The notes below the pieces were generated by a model. The model was not told where the DNA came from and did not search any database. It saw only the letters and a program-made list of their open reading frames with translations. Below are positions 10,989 to 21,266 of a stretch of 64,000 nucleotides of DNA, piece after piece (position 1 is the first letter of the stretch; each line of letters opens with the position of its first letter). Origin of the DNA: Galeruca laticollis. Taxonomy: Eukaryota > Arthropoda > Insecta > Coleoptera > Chrysomelidae. The position numbers and the translations under genes were made by a program. The stretch spans positions 48,509,813 to 48,573,812 of the forward strand of contig OY998176.1 in NCBI GenBank assembly GCA_963921935.1. Reading direction: 5' to 3'.

Positions 10989-11440
10989 CTAGGGTCGCGT
11001 ATCTCCTTTCGCATAAGCAAGGACATAATCTAGTAAAACTTGACGTTGTGAATCGGCCATGGAAAACGATGCGTCAGACAGCTGGCCTACTGTTGACTTC
11101 GGTTCAATTTTTTTTCGACAGTTAGAGCAATTATAAATCGAACAGTTGTTCTCTCCACATTTATAATAAAATCGTTTGCGAGGCTGATCACACTTTTTTG
11201 CAGTGATCATATACGATTACTTTCGCAGTGGCTAGCAGTACATGTGAAGTTGTGGAAATAACAGACATCGATTGAGAGGGGATTGATCTGCTGGATTCAG
11301 CATTAGGGACATGAGAGTTTTCTATCTGATCTCCTGGAATATTATTGTTGTTATTTGAGCTGGAAGAACCGTTACGGTTTGCCGTAGCATTTCGAGAATC
11401 ATTGAAGTTTCCGTCATGTTGGCTTTCTAGCTAGCCCAAA
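10989..11440 (-). pseudogene. Gypsy A Gag C-terminal (nucleocapsid) remnant
   Basis: A Cys-rich stretch KCGENNCSIYNCSNC near 11165-11105 resembles the CxxCG...C..C nucleocapsid finger found in some insect Gypsy Gag proteins. Upstream is a low-complexity Ser/Asn-rich segment (near 11400-11340) with stops in frame. The rest of Gag and the leader are not recognisable. Confidence 0.5.
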
Positions 11441-11750
11441 ACCGGTTCTGCTTTTTTGCACTTGTATGAATATCACTTCTACGATCACTATTCTTGTACT
11501 AAAATACTGTATGCCGTTGATCTGTCGAAGGAACAGAAATTAATTTGGAATAAGAAATTTCTCGTAATGAGAAATGGAAATTAAATGTAACACTGACTTT
11601 TACTCTTTCTTGTCACTTGATCCTTTTTTCTTCAATCGGACATACCGATGACAGTTGTCGCGAACTGTCAAGATCCATTGAATTGATGGCGTGAAAATGA
11701 ATATGTTTATTATTTTTCTTTTCAGGAATATGAATCCAGAACACTATTCA

Positions 11751-12417
11751 TACAGTGTTGGGAACATTACGAGGGAACATAGGTTTTACCTTCAATGTGT
11801 TAGAAAGAGACAAAATACATATAAATTCAGTGCATCATTCTTTTTCGCTAACAGGATATCATAAAGTGGAAAATGTCCATACAAGAAGTTAAAAATATAG
11901 ATGTGTAATGTGAACAATTTAGTTTATTATTTGAGAAATAATAAGATTGTATGTACTATACTGATAGCTTAATGCAATGAACAATAAAAAAATCAACACT
12001 ACTTTCGTTTATCCTTTCATGATTAATTTACAAAGAAATAATTCAGGAGTAATAAAATTCACTATATTAGTTCGGTTAGTATTGGAATAAATAACCTTAA
12101 TAACCGTAACATGCGAAATAAAATTTGTATTAATAATAATATGTGTTTCCAAATATCTCAATTCTCATTTTTTGCTAACAGGATCTCATAAGTGGAAAAC
12201 CGACAACGCCGGCCTCTTACTATTTGTAGCTTCTGACAGTATTGCCAATTTTCATTGTATATTTATATTAATTGTAAAATGCATTGTTCTAACACGAGAA
12301 CAAGTTATAAGAAGATTTTAATTATGATAATTCAAGAGGTTGTATCAGATCAAGATATAATTAATTCCATCTATTCGTTAAATATTTTATTGTAATGCTG
12401 GAAATTGTTCTAGTTTT
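11751..12417 (+). repeat. Left TIR of mariner-like element A, with internal direct repeats
   Basis: The inner limit is at TTGTTCTAGTTTT (12417), after which the two arms diverge. Inside are two direct copies of the motif GCTAACAGGATATCATAA (about 11841-11875 and, with small changes, 12167-12200), about 326 bp apart. Both are also present in the right arm. This is the arrangement called IR/DR in Tc1-like elements, where the repeats are transposase binding sites. Confidence 0.85.
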
Positions 12418-12677
12418 AGAAAAAGTATAAAATGAATAAATAAGAGAATCGAGTATAGTTAGAAAAGTTTTAAAATTGCCAATAACTTTTTTATTATTGT
12501 AAAAATTATTTTCTGTCACCTTAAAATGATCTTCCATCAGATAATGATTTCGATTTGGCAATGCTGCTTCAATCGTCGACAATGTTATTCTTGTTAATTT
12601 CCATTGGTTAGGATCATCCGTGACCCTACAACTCACTAGGCGGTAGTCTTTCCGAAGGTGGTGCCTGGCATACAATT

Positions 12678-12770
12678 GATTTATCGAAACAATTGTCAAT
12701 TTTTTATAATTTTCAATAACTTTTATTATATTGTGGAATTAACTAGAGACCGTGAGTTTCATTTAAAAAC
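12678..12770. repeat. Single arm of the palindromic short-element family
   Basis: The stretch GATTTATCGAAACAATTG... to ...CATTTAAAAAC matches one arm of the perfect palindrome at 44913-45119, with a few differences. No second arm is present here, so it is a solo or truncated copy, lying between the left TIR and the transposase of element A. Confidence 0.7.
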
Positions 12771-13424
12771 CTTCATGATGAATTTACAAAGAAATAATTC
12801 AGTAGGAAGAAACTAATTCACTGTATCAGTTCGGGTAGTACACGCTAATATGATTTGAACAATAAATTAAAATCTACCTAATAGGTATTTGAAATAAGTA
12901 CCACTAAAAAACCACTGAAAAATAGCTAAAAATATTACATTCGTCGATATTGAGGGTACAATTAATGAATGTAAGCATAATAATTTACATTAACATCATA
13001 AGGAATAGTTTTAAAGATCTCAATGTAAACCGCCTCTGTTTCCTACGCTCCTGATAAAACGATTTCGCCTACAGCTCAAATTCTTCTTTTATCTGTCCCC
13101 TCTCTTCATTTTCAATCCACGCGTTAGATTGTAGAGTGCCTTTCAAAAATTCCTTTTTATTTGTGAGAGAAATCAGTCACATTTAATTTCAACGTAAAAC
13201 GATATCCTCTCACGTCCAAAAAGAAATTATCATGGTCACATGGAGTTACCAGTGTGTTGGAGTAGGACAATCATGAGACAGAGAATTAAAAGCCAGCGTA
13301 GATTATTACACCAGACGAATACGAATCGCGCGTGCGCCTCTTGAATACTTCAACTGTACAATCTGGGTACTTCACTAAACGTTTGTTTGCGAATGAGTAA
13401 CGATCTTTTGCAAATCTTATTAAA

Positions 13425-14488
13425 ATGAGTATGCAAGTACACCATAAAGTGCAAATTGTAAAATGGTACTACCAGGGTCATTCATATCGAGAAATAACAG
13501 AAAATTTGTTTATTGTGGCATTCGAAAATGCCCAACCAATTAGCAAAAAACAAGTGAGAACGGTTATAGAAAATTTTTAAGAGCATGGATGTGTCAATCC
13601 TACTAAACATGGACCGCGTACACAAAAACGTCAAACAAAATCCGAAAAAGAAGAAAGAGATATTTTAATTTGTGCCAGTGTGAAAAATAATCCCCTACAA
13701 TCGTCCACTCATATAGCAAAGGATTTTGATGTTGATCCGAAAACGATTCGGACTGTATTAAAAAATAATGGTTATCGTAGTTTCAAACTGAAAAAGAGCC
13801 ATGCAATTTTTCCAGACGATCAATTTCGTAGAATGGAATTTTGTGAAATAATTATGGAAAGAATACAATTGGACGCAAACTTCTCGAAAAATATTTTGTT
13901 CACAGATGAATCGACTTTTCCCATACACGGTGCACATAATTCATCCGTTATTCGATATTGGTCAAGGACAAATTTACACAAACATTATAATAATAGGACT
14001 CAATATCACCAAAAGTTGAATGTTTGGGCTGGAATATTAGGTGACCATTTAATTGGGCCATTTTTTATTGACGGCAATTTAACCGGACAGAAATATTTGG
14101 ACATGCTGGAAAATCAAATTACTCCTGCCCTTATACAATTAGGTGTCAACTTCAATGATATCTGGTACCAACATGACGGTTGTGCATCACATAATTATTG
14201 ACTAGCAATAAACTTTCTAAATACACAATTTCCCAATCGGATAATCTCCACGAACGGTAACATAAGATGGCCTGCGAGATCTCCAGATCTGGCTCCCAAC
14301 GATTTTTTTTCTGGGGTTATATAAAATTGAGAATTTATGGGTTTCAAGAAAACAGAGCCTCTTCTCTAAATGAACTAAGGGAACAAATTTTACAAATTTG
14401 TATGCAAATAACACCTGAAATGCTCATACGTGTTTGTCAAGGCTACTGCTTAGCGCAAAACGGGGATTTATTCGAACATTTGATTTAG
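13425..14488 (+). pseudogene. Mariner-like (DD41D-type) transposase with stops and a frameshift
   Basis: The frame opens at ATG 13425 with helix-turn-helix segments (HHKVQIVKWYYQGHS, SYREITENL; second HTH around NNPLQSSTHIAKDF). Catalytic residues are visible: the first Asp in ILFTDES, the second in WYQHDGCASH and the third in SPDLAPNDFF. Counting gives 41 residues between the second and third Asp, as in DD41D ('Visitor'-type) elements. Lesions are TAA at 13578, TGA at 14199 and a frameshift in the T-run just after 14305. The final segment (GYIKLRIYGFQENRAS to LFEHLI) is otherwise intact. All three catalytic Asp survive, so the copy died fairly recently. Confidence 0.85.
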
Positions 14489-14780
14489 GCTCATTGAAGA
14501 ATTAAGTTTTATTTTTTAATTTATTACATATCATAATATTACTTTTATTTAAAAATTGTAGGCATTAGAATTCGATTTTAGTTTTATTTTCGTTTTTTTT
14601 TAAATTTGCACTGTGTGTGTGTGTTTACACAGAGAATTCGTTCTCATTTGCATACAAAGGATAACAAACGATAAAGATACCATTTTTTTTACTAACATTC
14701 GAAACACAGCAGATGTTTGGAGACCAATTTCACGTTGACAAATCTGAAAAAAAGTAAAGGTTTTAACCGCTTTCAAACTG

Positions 14781-15446
14781 AAAACTAGAACAATTTCCAG
14801 CATTACAATAAAATATTTAACGAATAGATGGAATTAATTATATCTTGATCTGTTACAACCTCTTGAATTATCATAATTAAAATCTTCTTATAACTTGTTC
14901 TCGTGTTAGAACAATTCATTTTACAATTAATATAAATATACAATGAAAATTGGCAATACTGTCAGAAGCTACAAATAGTAAGAGGCCGGCGTTGTGGGTT
15001 TTCCACTTATGAGATACTGTTAGCGAAAAATGAGAATTGAGATATTTGGAAACATATTATTATTAATACAAATTTTATTTGGCATGTTACGGTTATTTAG
15101 GTTATTTATTCCAATACTAACCGAACTAATATAGTGAATTTTATTACTACTGAATGATTTCTTTGTAAATTAATCATGAAGGGATAAACGAAAGTAGTGT
15201 TGATTTTTTTATTGTTCATTGCATTAAGCTATCAGTATAGTACATACAATCTTATTATTTCTCAAATAATAAACTAAACTGTTCACATTACACATCTGTA
15301 TTTTTAACTTCTTGTATTGGACGTTTTCCACTTTATGATATCCTGTTAGCGAAAAAAAATGATGCACTGAATTTATATGTATTTTGTCTCTTTCTAACAC
15401 ATTGAAGGTAAAACCTATGTTCCCTCGTAATGTTCTCAACACTGTA
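14781..15446 (-). repeat. Right TIR of mariner-like element A
   Basis: This is the reverse complement of 11751-12417 over its whole length, with scattered substitutions and small indels. The direct-repeat motif occurs at about 14997-15035 and 15320-15364. A GT-rich run and DNA with no recognised function lie between the transposase stop and this arm (14489-14780). Confidence 0.85.
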
Positions 15447-16472
15447 TAGGTGAAGGAGAAAGTTTGTCAATTTGTTTTTGTGATATTCACTGCTCTTCAA
15501 ATGTCGACATACACTGCTCACCAAATCACAACATTCTCCCTCAGAAATTAAGTCTCTGCTTCATTTAGGAGAACGAGATAGGTAAATTTAAATATAAATT
15601 TGACCTAACCATAGATTTTTATAAGTAAGTGAATAATTTTATTCCATGACCAACGCTTATTAAATGGCGACAAAATAAAATTAATGAATGCTCATTATCT
15701 ATTTCTTATTCATTGCAATTGTTCAGTTGAGTATAAATTGAACACGCTGTGAAGAGACCAAGAAATAAGTATTTAGGGTATTTGGATATAAAGATGATAA
15801 ACTCCCATTTGATAAAAAGCTCCAAATCGTCAGCTTATCATCATGCTTTTATCGAATTATACATAGCTCCACTAATGATAGAGGAGTATAACAATCTAAC
15901 TTGAAAATTTGTAATTCCCAATGATAATTTAATGCTTCAATACGTTATTGTAGCTATACTATACGTGAAAAAATATACATTCGCTTCTATTTTGCAGCAA
16001 GTGCTTTGTGGATATTGCTTCCAAAGGCATAGGATGTTATCTATGGAGGACCGATTTTGACGGAAACCGTTTATTCTAGCATTTTCATGTTGTTATTCCA
16101 TACAACCAGATTAGGCGGCTTTTTTGAGAATCCTGATCAGACATGTTAATGATATTGGATCATATGATGGACCTTTCAAAAAAGTATCAGTAATGATTTG
16201 AACTATAACATTGGAAAGCAGTATCATAATGACTCATTTGTGTGATGTTTTTGTGATGCGAGTTTTACATACTATTTTACAATGATCGTGATCGTTATTT
16301 TAATGAATATAAAATCACAATTAGGGATTTTATTGTTCTATTATTTATGTTGGTAATCACATATACAAGTGACAGTTGACAAAATTTTTAAATATGAATG
16401 TTGATTAAGTTACTAGAACATAGTTCGGAATTTATGAATATGGGACTAAACAGCGAAACAGTTAATGATTTA
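15447..16472. other. Intergenic AT-rich DNA
   Basis: No gene, repeat or motif could be supported between mariner-like element A and the TTAC target site of Gypsy B. Confidence 0.5.
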
Positions 16473-16476
16473 TTAC

Positions 16477-17032
<556 letters not shown>

Positions 17033-17033
17033 T

Positions 17034-17051
17034 TGGTGTCAGGTGTGGGAT
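17034..17051 (+). promoter_or_regulatory. Primer binding site of Gypsy B
   Basis: TGGTGTCAGGTGTGGGA lies one base after the 5' LTR. The TGGTGTCAG core is complementary to the CCA-bearing 3' end of many tRNA-Leu species, which is the usual primer for several insect Gypsy lineages. The tRNA identity is inferred. Confidence 0.75.
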
Positions 17052-17076
17052 AATATAAATAAATATCTACGTAAAA

Positions 17077-18960
17077 ATGGCCAAGAGATTAAGGGATCTG
17101 AAAGTGGCGGAATTAAGAGCAGAGTTGGAAGATCGTGAGTTGGAAACGTCCGGTAAGAAAAGTGAATTAGTAGAAAGACTTAAAGTGGCACTGGAAAATG
17201 ACGGCTTTGATCCAGAAACAGTTTTATTTAATGACGAGGCTTCCACCTTAATCTCGTCAATTTCTACTAACATGGACGAGAAGGTTTCTGCCATGGAAGA
17301 GAACATGGATGAGAAGATTTCTGCTATGGAGAACGACATTTCTGCTAATATGTCTGCTAACATGGACGAAAAGATTTCTGCCATGGAAGAGAACATGAAC
17401 GAGAAGATTTCTGCTATGAAGAACGATATTTCTGGCATGGAAGAGAAGATTTCTACGAATGTGAAAAGCGATATTTCGGCTATAAAGAACGATATTTCTG
17501 CTATGAAGATCGACATTTCTGTTAATATGGACGAGAAGATTTCTACTTTGAAGAACGATATATCTGCCGATATCTTATTAATGAAAAACGACATTGCCTC
17601 TGACGTTGAAAATTAAATTTCGTCCCTAAAATCAGAAATCAAGAATAAAGTGTCAACGATGGACGAGAAAATCGAGAATAAGATTACAACGATAGACGAG
17701 AAAATCAAGGAGTTAGATAAAACGATTGCCGATTCAAGAACGCGAGGCACGCCAGAGGAAGAAAAGAAGACCGAGCAAACAAAACCTTGCAAGCCAGAAA
17801 CAGTATCTAGGTTTGAAGACATTAGCAGTTTTACCCGAGTCAAGGCCCCAACGTTCGATGGAAAAATGTCGTGGACCAATTATGTGAAACAATATGAAGC
17901 AGCCGCTAGAGTGAATAATTGGTTCGATAGAGAGAAGGCAGTGAACTTAACCATCGCGCTTCACGGAGATGCCTTAGATGTACTCCAGACGATAACTTTG
18001 GAAGAAACGGATGACTTCGAGCTGCTGAAGAAGAGGTTGGACATGTGATATGGTCACGAACATTTGGAACAGTTGTACAGATTCCAGCTGAAGAACCGAA
18101 GGCGGAAACGTGACGAACCCCTTCAAGAGTATGAAATGGATATTGCCCGACTAGTTCGATTTGCTTATCCATCAGCACCAGAGAACATGATGGAATGTTT
18201 AGGTATCCAGGCCTTTATTGACGGCTTGTGTGACCACGATATGGAGAAGACGCTTCGATTAGCCCATCCTAAAACATTAGCCGATGCATTGACTGCTGCT
18301 CTTGAATATGAAGCAGCCATGATGGCTTCGGGATACAACAAAGATAGGACCATACAGGAAGAAGGCGACGATGACAGACTTGACCAGATCGTCAACTTGT
18401 TGAAAAGTATGGTAGACAAGAAGCCGAAGAAAATCAGGTGCTGTAATTGTGGCGAGCTAGAGCATGCACGCAGTTCGTGTAAGCGTCCTACGACTCCTGT
18501 AAACCAAGAACCTCTTAAATGCAAAGCAGCCAAGAAAAGCTCGCGGTACAACAAAGGTAGAACCGTGCAGGAAGAAGATAACGATGACAAACTTGATCAG
18601 ATCGTCAACTTGTTGAAAGGTATGGCAGACAAGAGGCCGAAGAAGATCAAATGCCGGAAGTGTGGCGAGCTAGAGCACGTACGCAGTCCGTCTAAGCTCC
18701 CCAAGACTCCAATAACCCAAAAACTCCAGACACAGGGGAAATCAGACAGGGGTGAACATCCAGCTAATGTGAATCACCAAAAAGCCAACTCCTTGCCTAG
18801 ACGGCCTTGCCCTGTAGACTATTCACAATGCAACAAGTCGAAATCTAAGGAAGTTGCAGTTTCAAGAATTACGGTAGTCAACGAGGAATGGTCACCCACC
18901 AGGATCAGAGAAGATCAGGAGAATGATCCTCACCTGAAGATGATCCGGCAATGGAAGGAA
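17077..18960 (+). pseudogene. gag: Gypsy B Gag: SAP motif, coiled-coil array, capsid, two zinc knuckles
   Basis: ATG 17077 follows the primer site by 26 bp. Residues 1-35 (LRDLKVAELRAELEDRELE, then SGKKSELVERL) form a SAP-type helix-extended loop-helix motif, normally a DNA-binding element. Residues about 65-205 are an 11-residue-period array of MDEKISAMEEN / KNDISA units, predicting an extended coiled coil. A Retrotrans_gag-like segment follows (WTNYVKQYEAAARVNNWF, VNLTIALHGDALDVL). A CCHC knuckle (CCNCGELEHARSSC) comes next, then a duplicated knuckle segment whose last Cys is Ser. Stops at 17614 (TAA) and 18046 (TGA) interrupt one otherwise continuous frame. Capsid and nucleocapsid functions are known for the family; a role for SAP is inferred. 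Confidence 0.85.
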
Positions 18961-19950
18961 GAAAATCGGCGACCTACCTAGCAAGAAGTGTCAAGATTTT
19001 CACCGACACTCAAGGCATATTGGGCTCACTGGGACTCCCTTGTCCTGGAAGAAGGGCTGTTGAAAAGAGTCCTTGAAAACGATGATGGTTCTGAGATGAG
19101 GAGACAGCTAGTTATCCCGAGAACAAGAGTAGCTGAGGTACTGAAGAAGTTACACGACAGTCCATCGGGAAGTCATCTGGGAGTGAGGAAAACCCTTCAG
19201 CGAGTCCGTGAAAGGTTTTATTGGATGAACAGCTCCAACGATGTGAAGGACTGGTGTAAGAAATGTACGACTTGTGCTACGAGTAATAGACCACATCGCA
19301 AGAGAAATGCACCCATGAAACAGTACAATGTTGGAAGCCCTTTCGTAAGGATTGCTTTAGATATCGCTGGACCATTTCCGACGACAGAAAATGGAAGCAA
19401 GTACATACTGGTTGTAATGGATTATTTCACAAAGTGGGTGGAAATTTACGCTATTCCGTACCAAGAGGCCACAACTGTCGCGGATGTATTGGTGAAGGAA
19501 TTTATCAGCCGATATGGAGTACCCTTGGAAGTCCACAGTGACCAGGGAAGAAATTTTGAAAGCCATCTATTCCAGGAGATTTGCGACAAGCTGGGAATGA
19601 AGAAGACCAGGACAACAGCTTTACATCCACAGTCAGAGGGAATGGTCGAGAGAATGAACAGGACTATTGGAAAATACCTGTCCAAAGTAGTATCCATCCA
19701 TCAGAGAGATTGGGACCAGTATCTTCCCTATTCGCATTAGCTTATCGATCTGCTGTCAATGAGTCCACGGGCGAAACACCGGCAAAAATCCTGTTTGGAC
19801 GTGAAATGAGGCTTCCTTGTGACCTGGAATTTGGCTGCCGGCCTGGAGAAGATCTAGCAGGCGAAGGCTACGCAATCCAATTGAGAAGAAGGCTGGATGG
19901 TATTCATGGATTAGTTCGAACAAATCTTCAATTGCCAGCGACAGAATGAA
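18770..19950 (+). pseudogene. Gypsy B integrase (zinc domain and DDE core)
   Basis: The frame enters at SLPRRPC, the end of the missing RNase H. It passes a stop at 18979 (TAG), then shows the HHCC zinc domain (SHLGVRKTLQRVRERFYW, CKKCTTC). The DDE core has Asp in IALDIAGPFP, Asp in EVHSDQGRNFES and Glu in SEGMVERMNR, all conserved. A frameshift near 19735 moves to the frame with SLFALAYRSAVNESTGETP, and a second near 19940 moves to the C-terminal frame. Catalytic residues are intact, unlike Gypsy C. Confidence 0.88.
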
Positions 19951-20905
19951 AAGTCGGTACGACACGCAGGCCACAGAAGGCGGTTTTAAAGAAGGGGACA
20001 AAGTATGGTTACACAACCCGGCGAGGAGAAAAGGATTTTCTCCAAAATTACAAAAATCCTGGGAAGGTCCATACTTAATCAAGGAAAGGATCAATGATGT
20101 TATATATCGAATAAGCAAAATTCCCAACGGAAAACCAAAAGTAGTTCACCAAAACCGACTAGCGCCATTCGAAGGAGACCATGACCTGGAGGAAGGAGAA
20201 AACCTTATTCGCGATGTGTCTGACCCTACCTTCCAGGAATTTATGGGCACGTATGGAGGTACTGGGAAAGCTAGATATGGAGTCACTTCGGAACAACAAC
20301 AAGATCTGTTCCCTCTCCCGGAAGATTATTCACTGGCATACAACATTCCCGCTCGTATCAAGAACGCACGAGGGCTGGCAACCGTCTTTCGAAAGAAGTT
20401 CGGGCAATTAGAAAAACTTGAAGACCAGATTCCAGCCCCTGGCAAGACACTGAAACTGAAACATAATTCGCGGTACGTCTTCTACGTGGTAACTAAAAAT
20501 GAATTCCATGATCGATCTACCTACCGCGATGTGTGGGAAGCCCTTCGAAACCTCCGAGACCATGTGTTGGAATCCAACGTGAAGAAACTGGCTATGCCTA
20601 AGATACCGAGTAACCAGTTGGATTGGCGAATCATCAGAAACATGGTAGTGATTATCTTTCAAGATACCGGTGTCCAGATATTAATTTGCAGCTACAACCC
20701 CCGTTATCAGTATCCGATGAAGACGGTGCCCTGCTATTTCCATAAGATCGGAAAGTGTAGAAATGGGGCCAGTTGCCGATTTAAACATCCAGTCTCGGCT
20801 ACACAAAAGTTCCAGGAGGAACTTCCATTTAAGGAGGGGGTAATGTTACGAAACAGCACACTGGTACAGTCCCTAAATCCGACTCTGCCTAAGCCAGGTA
20901 TGTAA
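19946..20905 (+). CDS. Gypsy B Pol C-terminus: integrase tail, OARD1-like macrodomain, CCCH finger
   Basis: A 319-residue open frame. Residues 1-76 are the integrase tail (GDKVWLHNPARRKGFSP, WEGPYLI, VVHQNRLAPF). Residues about 118-251 match a macrodomain of the OARD1/TARG1 type: SLAYNIPARIKNARGLA, then FRKKFGQLEKL, then YVFYVVTKNEF, then KKLAMPKI and LDWRIIRNMV. Those proteins bind ADP-ribose and remove it from acidic residues. The loop after the MPKI motif reads PSNQLDW rather than the Gly-rich GCGLD loop, so catalysis may be altered. A CCCH finger follows (C263, C271, C277, H281), usually RNA binding. The frame crosses the polypurine tract and ends 60 bp inside the 3' LTR. The native start is upstream in Pol; the first Met is arbitrary. 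Confidence 0.85.
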   Translation: MKSRYDTQATEGGFKEGDKVWLHNPARRKGFSPKLQKSWEGPYLIKERINDVIYRISKIPNGKPKVVHQNRLAPFEGDHDLEEGENLIRDVSDPTFQEFMGTYGGTGKARYGVTSEQQQDLFPLPEDYSLAYNIPARIKNARGLATVFRKKFGQLEKLEDQIPAPGKTLKLKHNSRYVFYVVTKNEFHDRSTYRDVWEALRNLRDHVLESNVKKLAMPKIPSNQLDWRIIRNMVVIIFQDTGVQILICSYNPRYQYPMKTVPCYFHKIGKCRNGASCRFKHPVSATQKFQEELPFKEGVMLRNSTLVQSLNPTLPKPGM

Positions 20906-21262
20906 GTTAAAATTATGGTGGACGCGCAGGGATTGTGACCAGTCTTATCTAGAAAATGCCAGAAATCCAATTGTTTTGAGTAGAATTCTCTAGTAAAAAA
21001 AGGCATTAATATAAATATAAAGAACCGATCAGCGGATGAGTTAGTTGATAAAGTGATCTCGAGAAATAAACAAAAATACACCGAACAGTAAAGTGCTAAT
21101 ATAAAGTTTGTGTGGATATTAATTAAATTTAAGTGATTAGTTAAGTATATATAAATTCAGTGTTAGTGAGTTAGTGTTTAAATAAATTAGTAAGTAGCCA
21201 TACCGTGTATTTAAAATTTATCCCACCCGTTTACGTTTTAAATAAATTAGAAAAACATTTCA
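20830..21262 (+). repeat. Polypurine tract and 3' LTR of Gypsy B
   Basis: AAGGAGGGGG (20831-20840) is the polypurine tract, followed by TGTTACGAAACAGCAC from 20844. The LTR ends at 21262 (TTTCA) just before the TTAC target duplication. It lacks the TA expansion of the 5' LTR. Confidence 0.9.
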
Positions 21263-21266
21263 TTAC

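Larger units (their letters stand above)
7500..11440 (-). mobile_element. Gypsy A: decayed Ty3/Gypsy retrotransposon
   Basis: Reading on the minus strand from about 11440 down to 7525, the order is a Gag zinc knuckle, an aspartic-protease region, RT, RNase H, then integrase, i.e. Ty3/Gypsy order. It ends in a purine-rich tract followed by TGTTACGGGT, which looks like the start of a 3' LTR. The pol frame is broken by stops, frameshifts, an RT active-site deletion and a LINE insertion. No 5' LTR is recognisable beyond 11440, where the next element begins at 11751. It is unrelated at protein level to Gypsy B and C and older than them by its degree of decay. Confidence 0.85.
11751..15446 (+). mobile_element. 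Mariner-like element A (DD41D-type) with 667-bp TIRs
   Basis: The element begins TA-CAGTGTTGGGAACATTACG at 11751 and ends with the reverse complement (CAACACTG-TA) at 15446, giving TA target duplications. The terminal inverted repeats run about 667 bp (11751-12417 and 14781-15446) with high identity by eye. They flank a mutated mariner-like transposase (13425-14488). At 3.7 kb it is unusually long for the superfamily, because of the TIRs and about 1 kb of extra DNA at 12418-13424. Confidence 0.85.

Noticed and set aside
17067..17594. 175-codon frame antisense to Gypsy B Gag
   Set aside because: Shadow of the repetitive Gag array; its Ser/Phe/Ile-rich repeats simply mirror the coiled-coil units.
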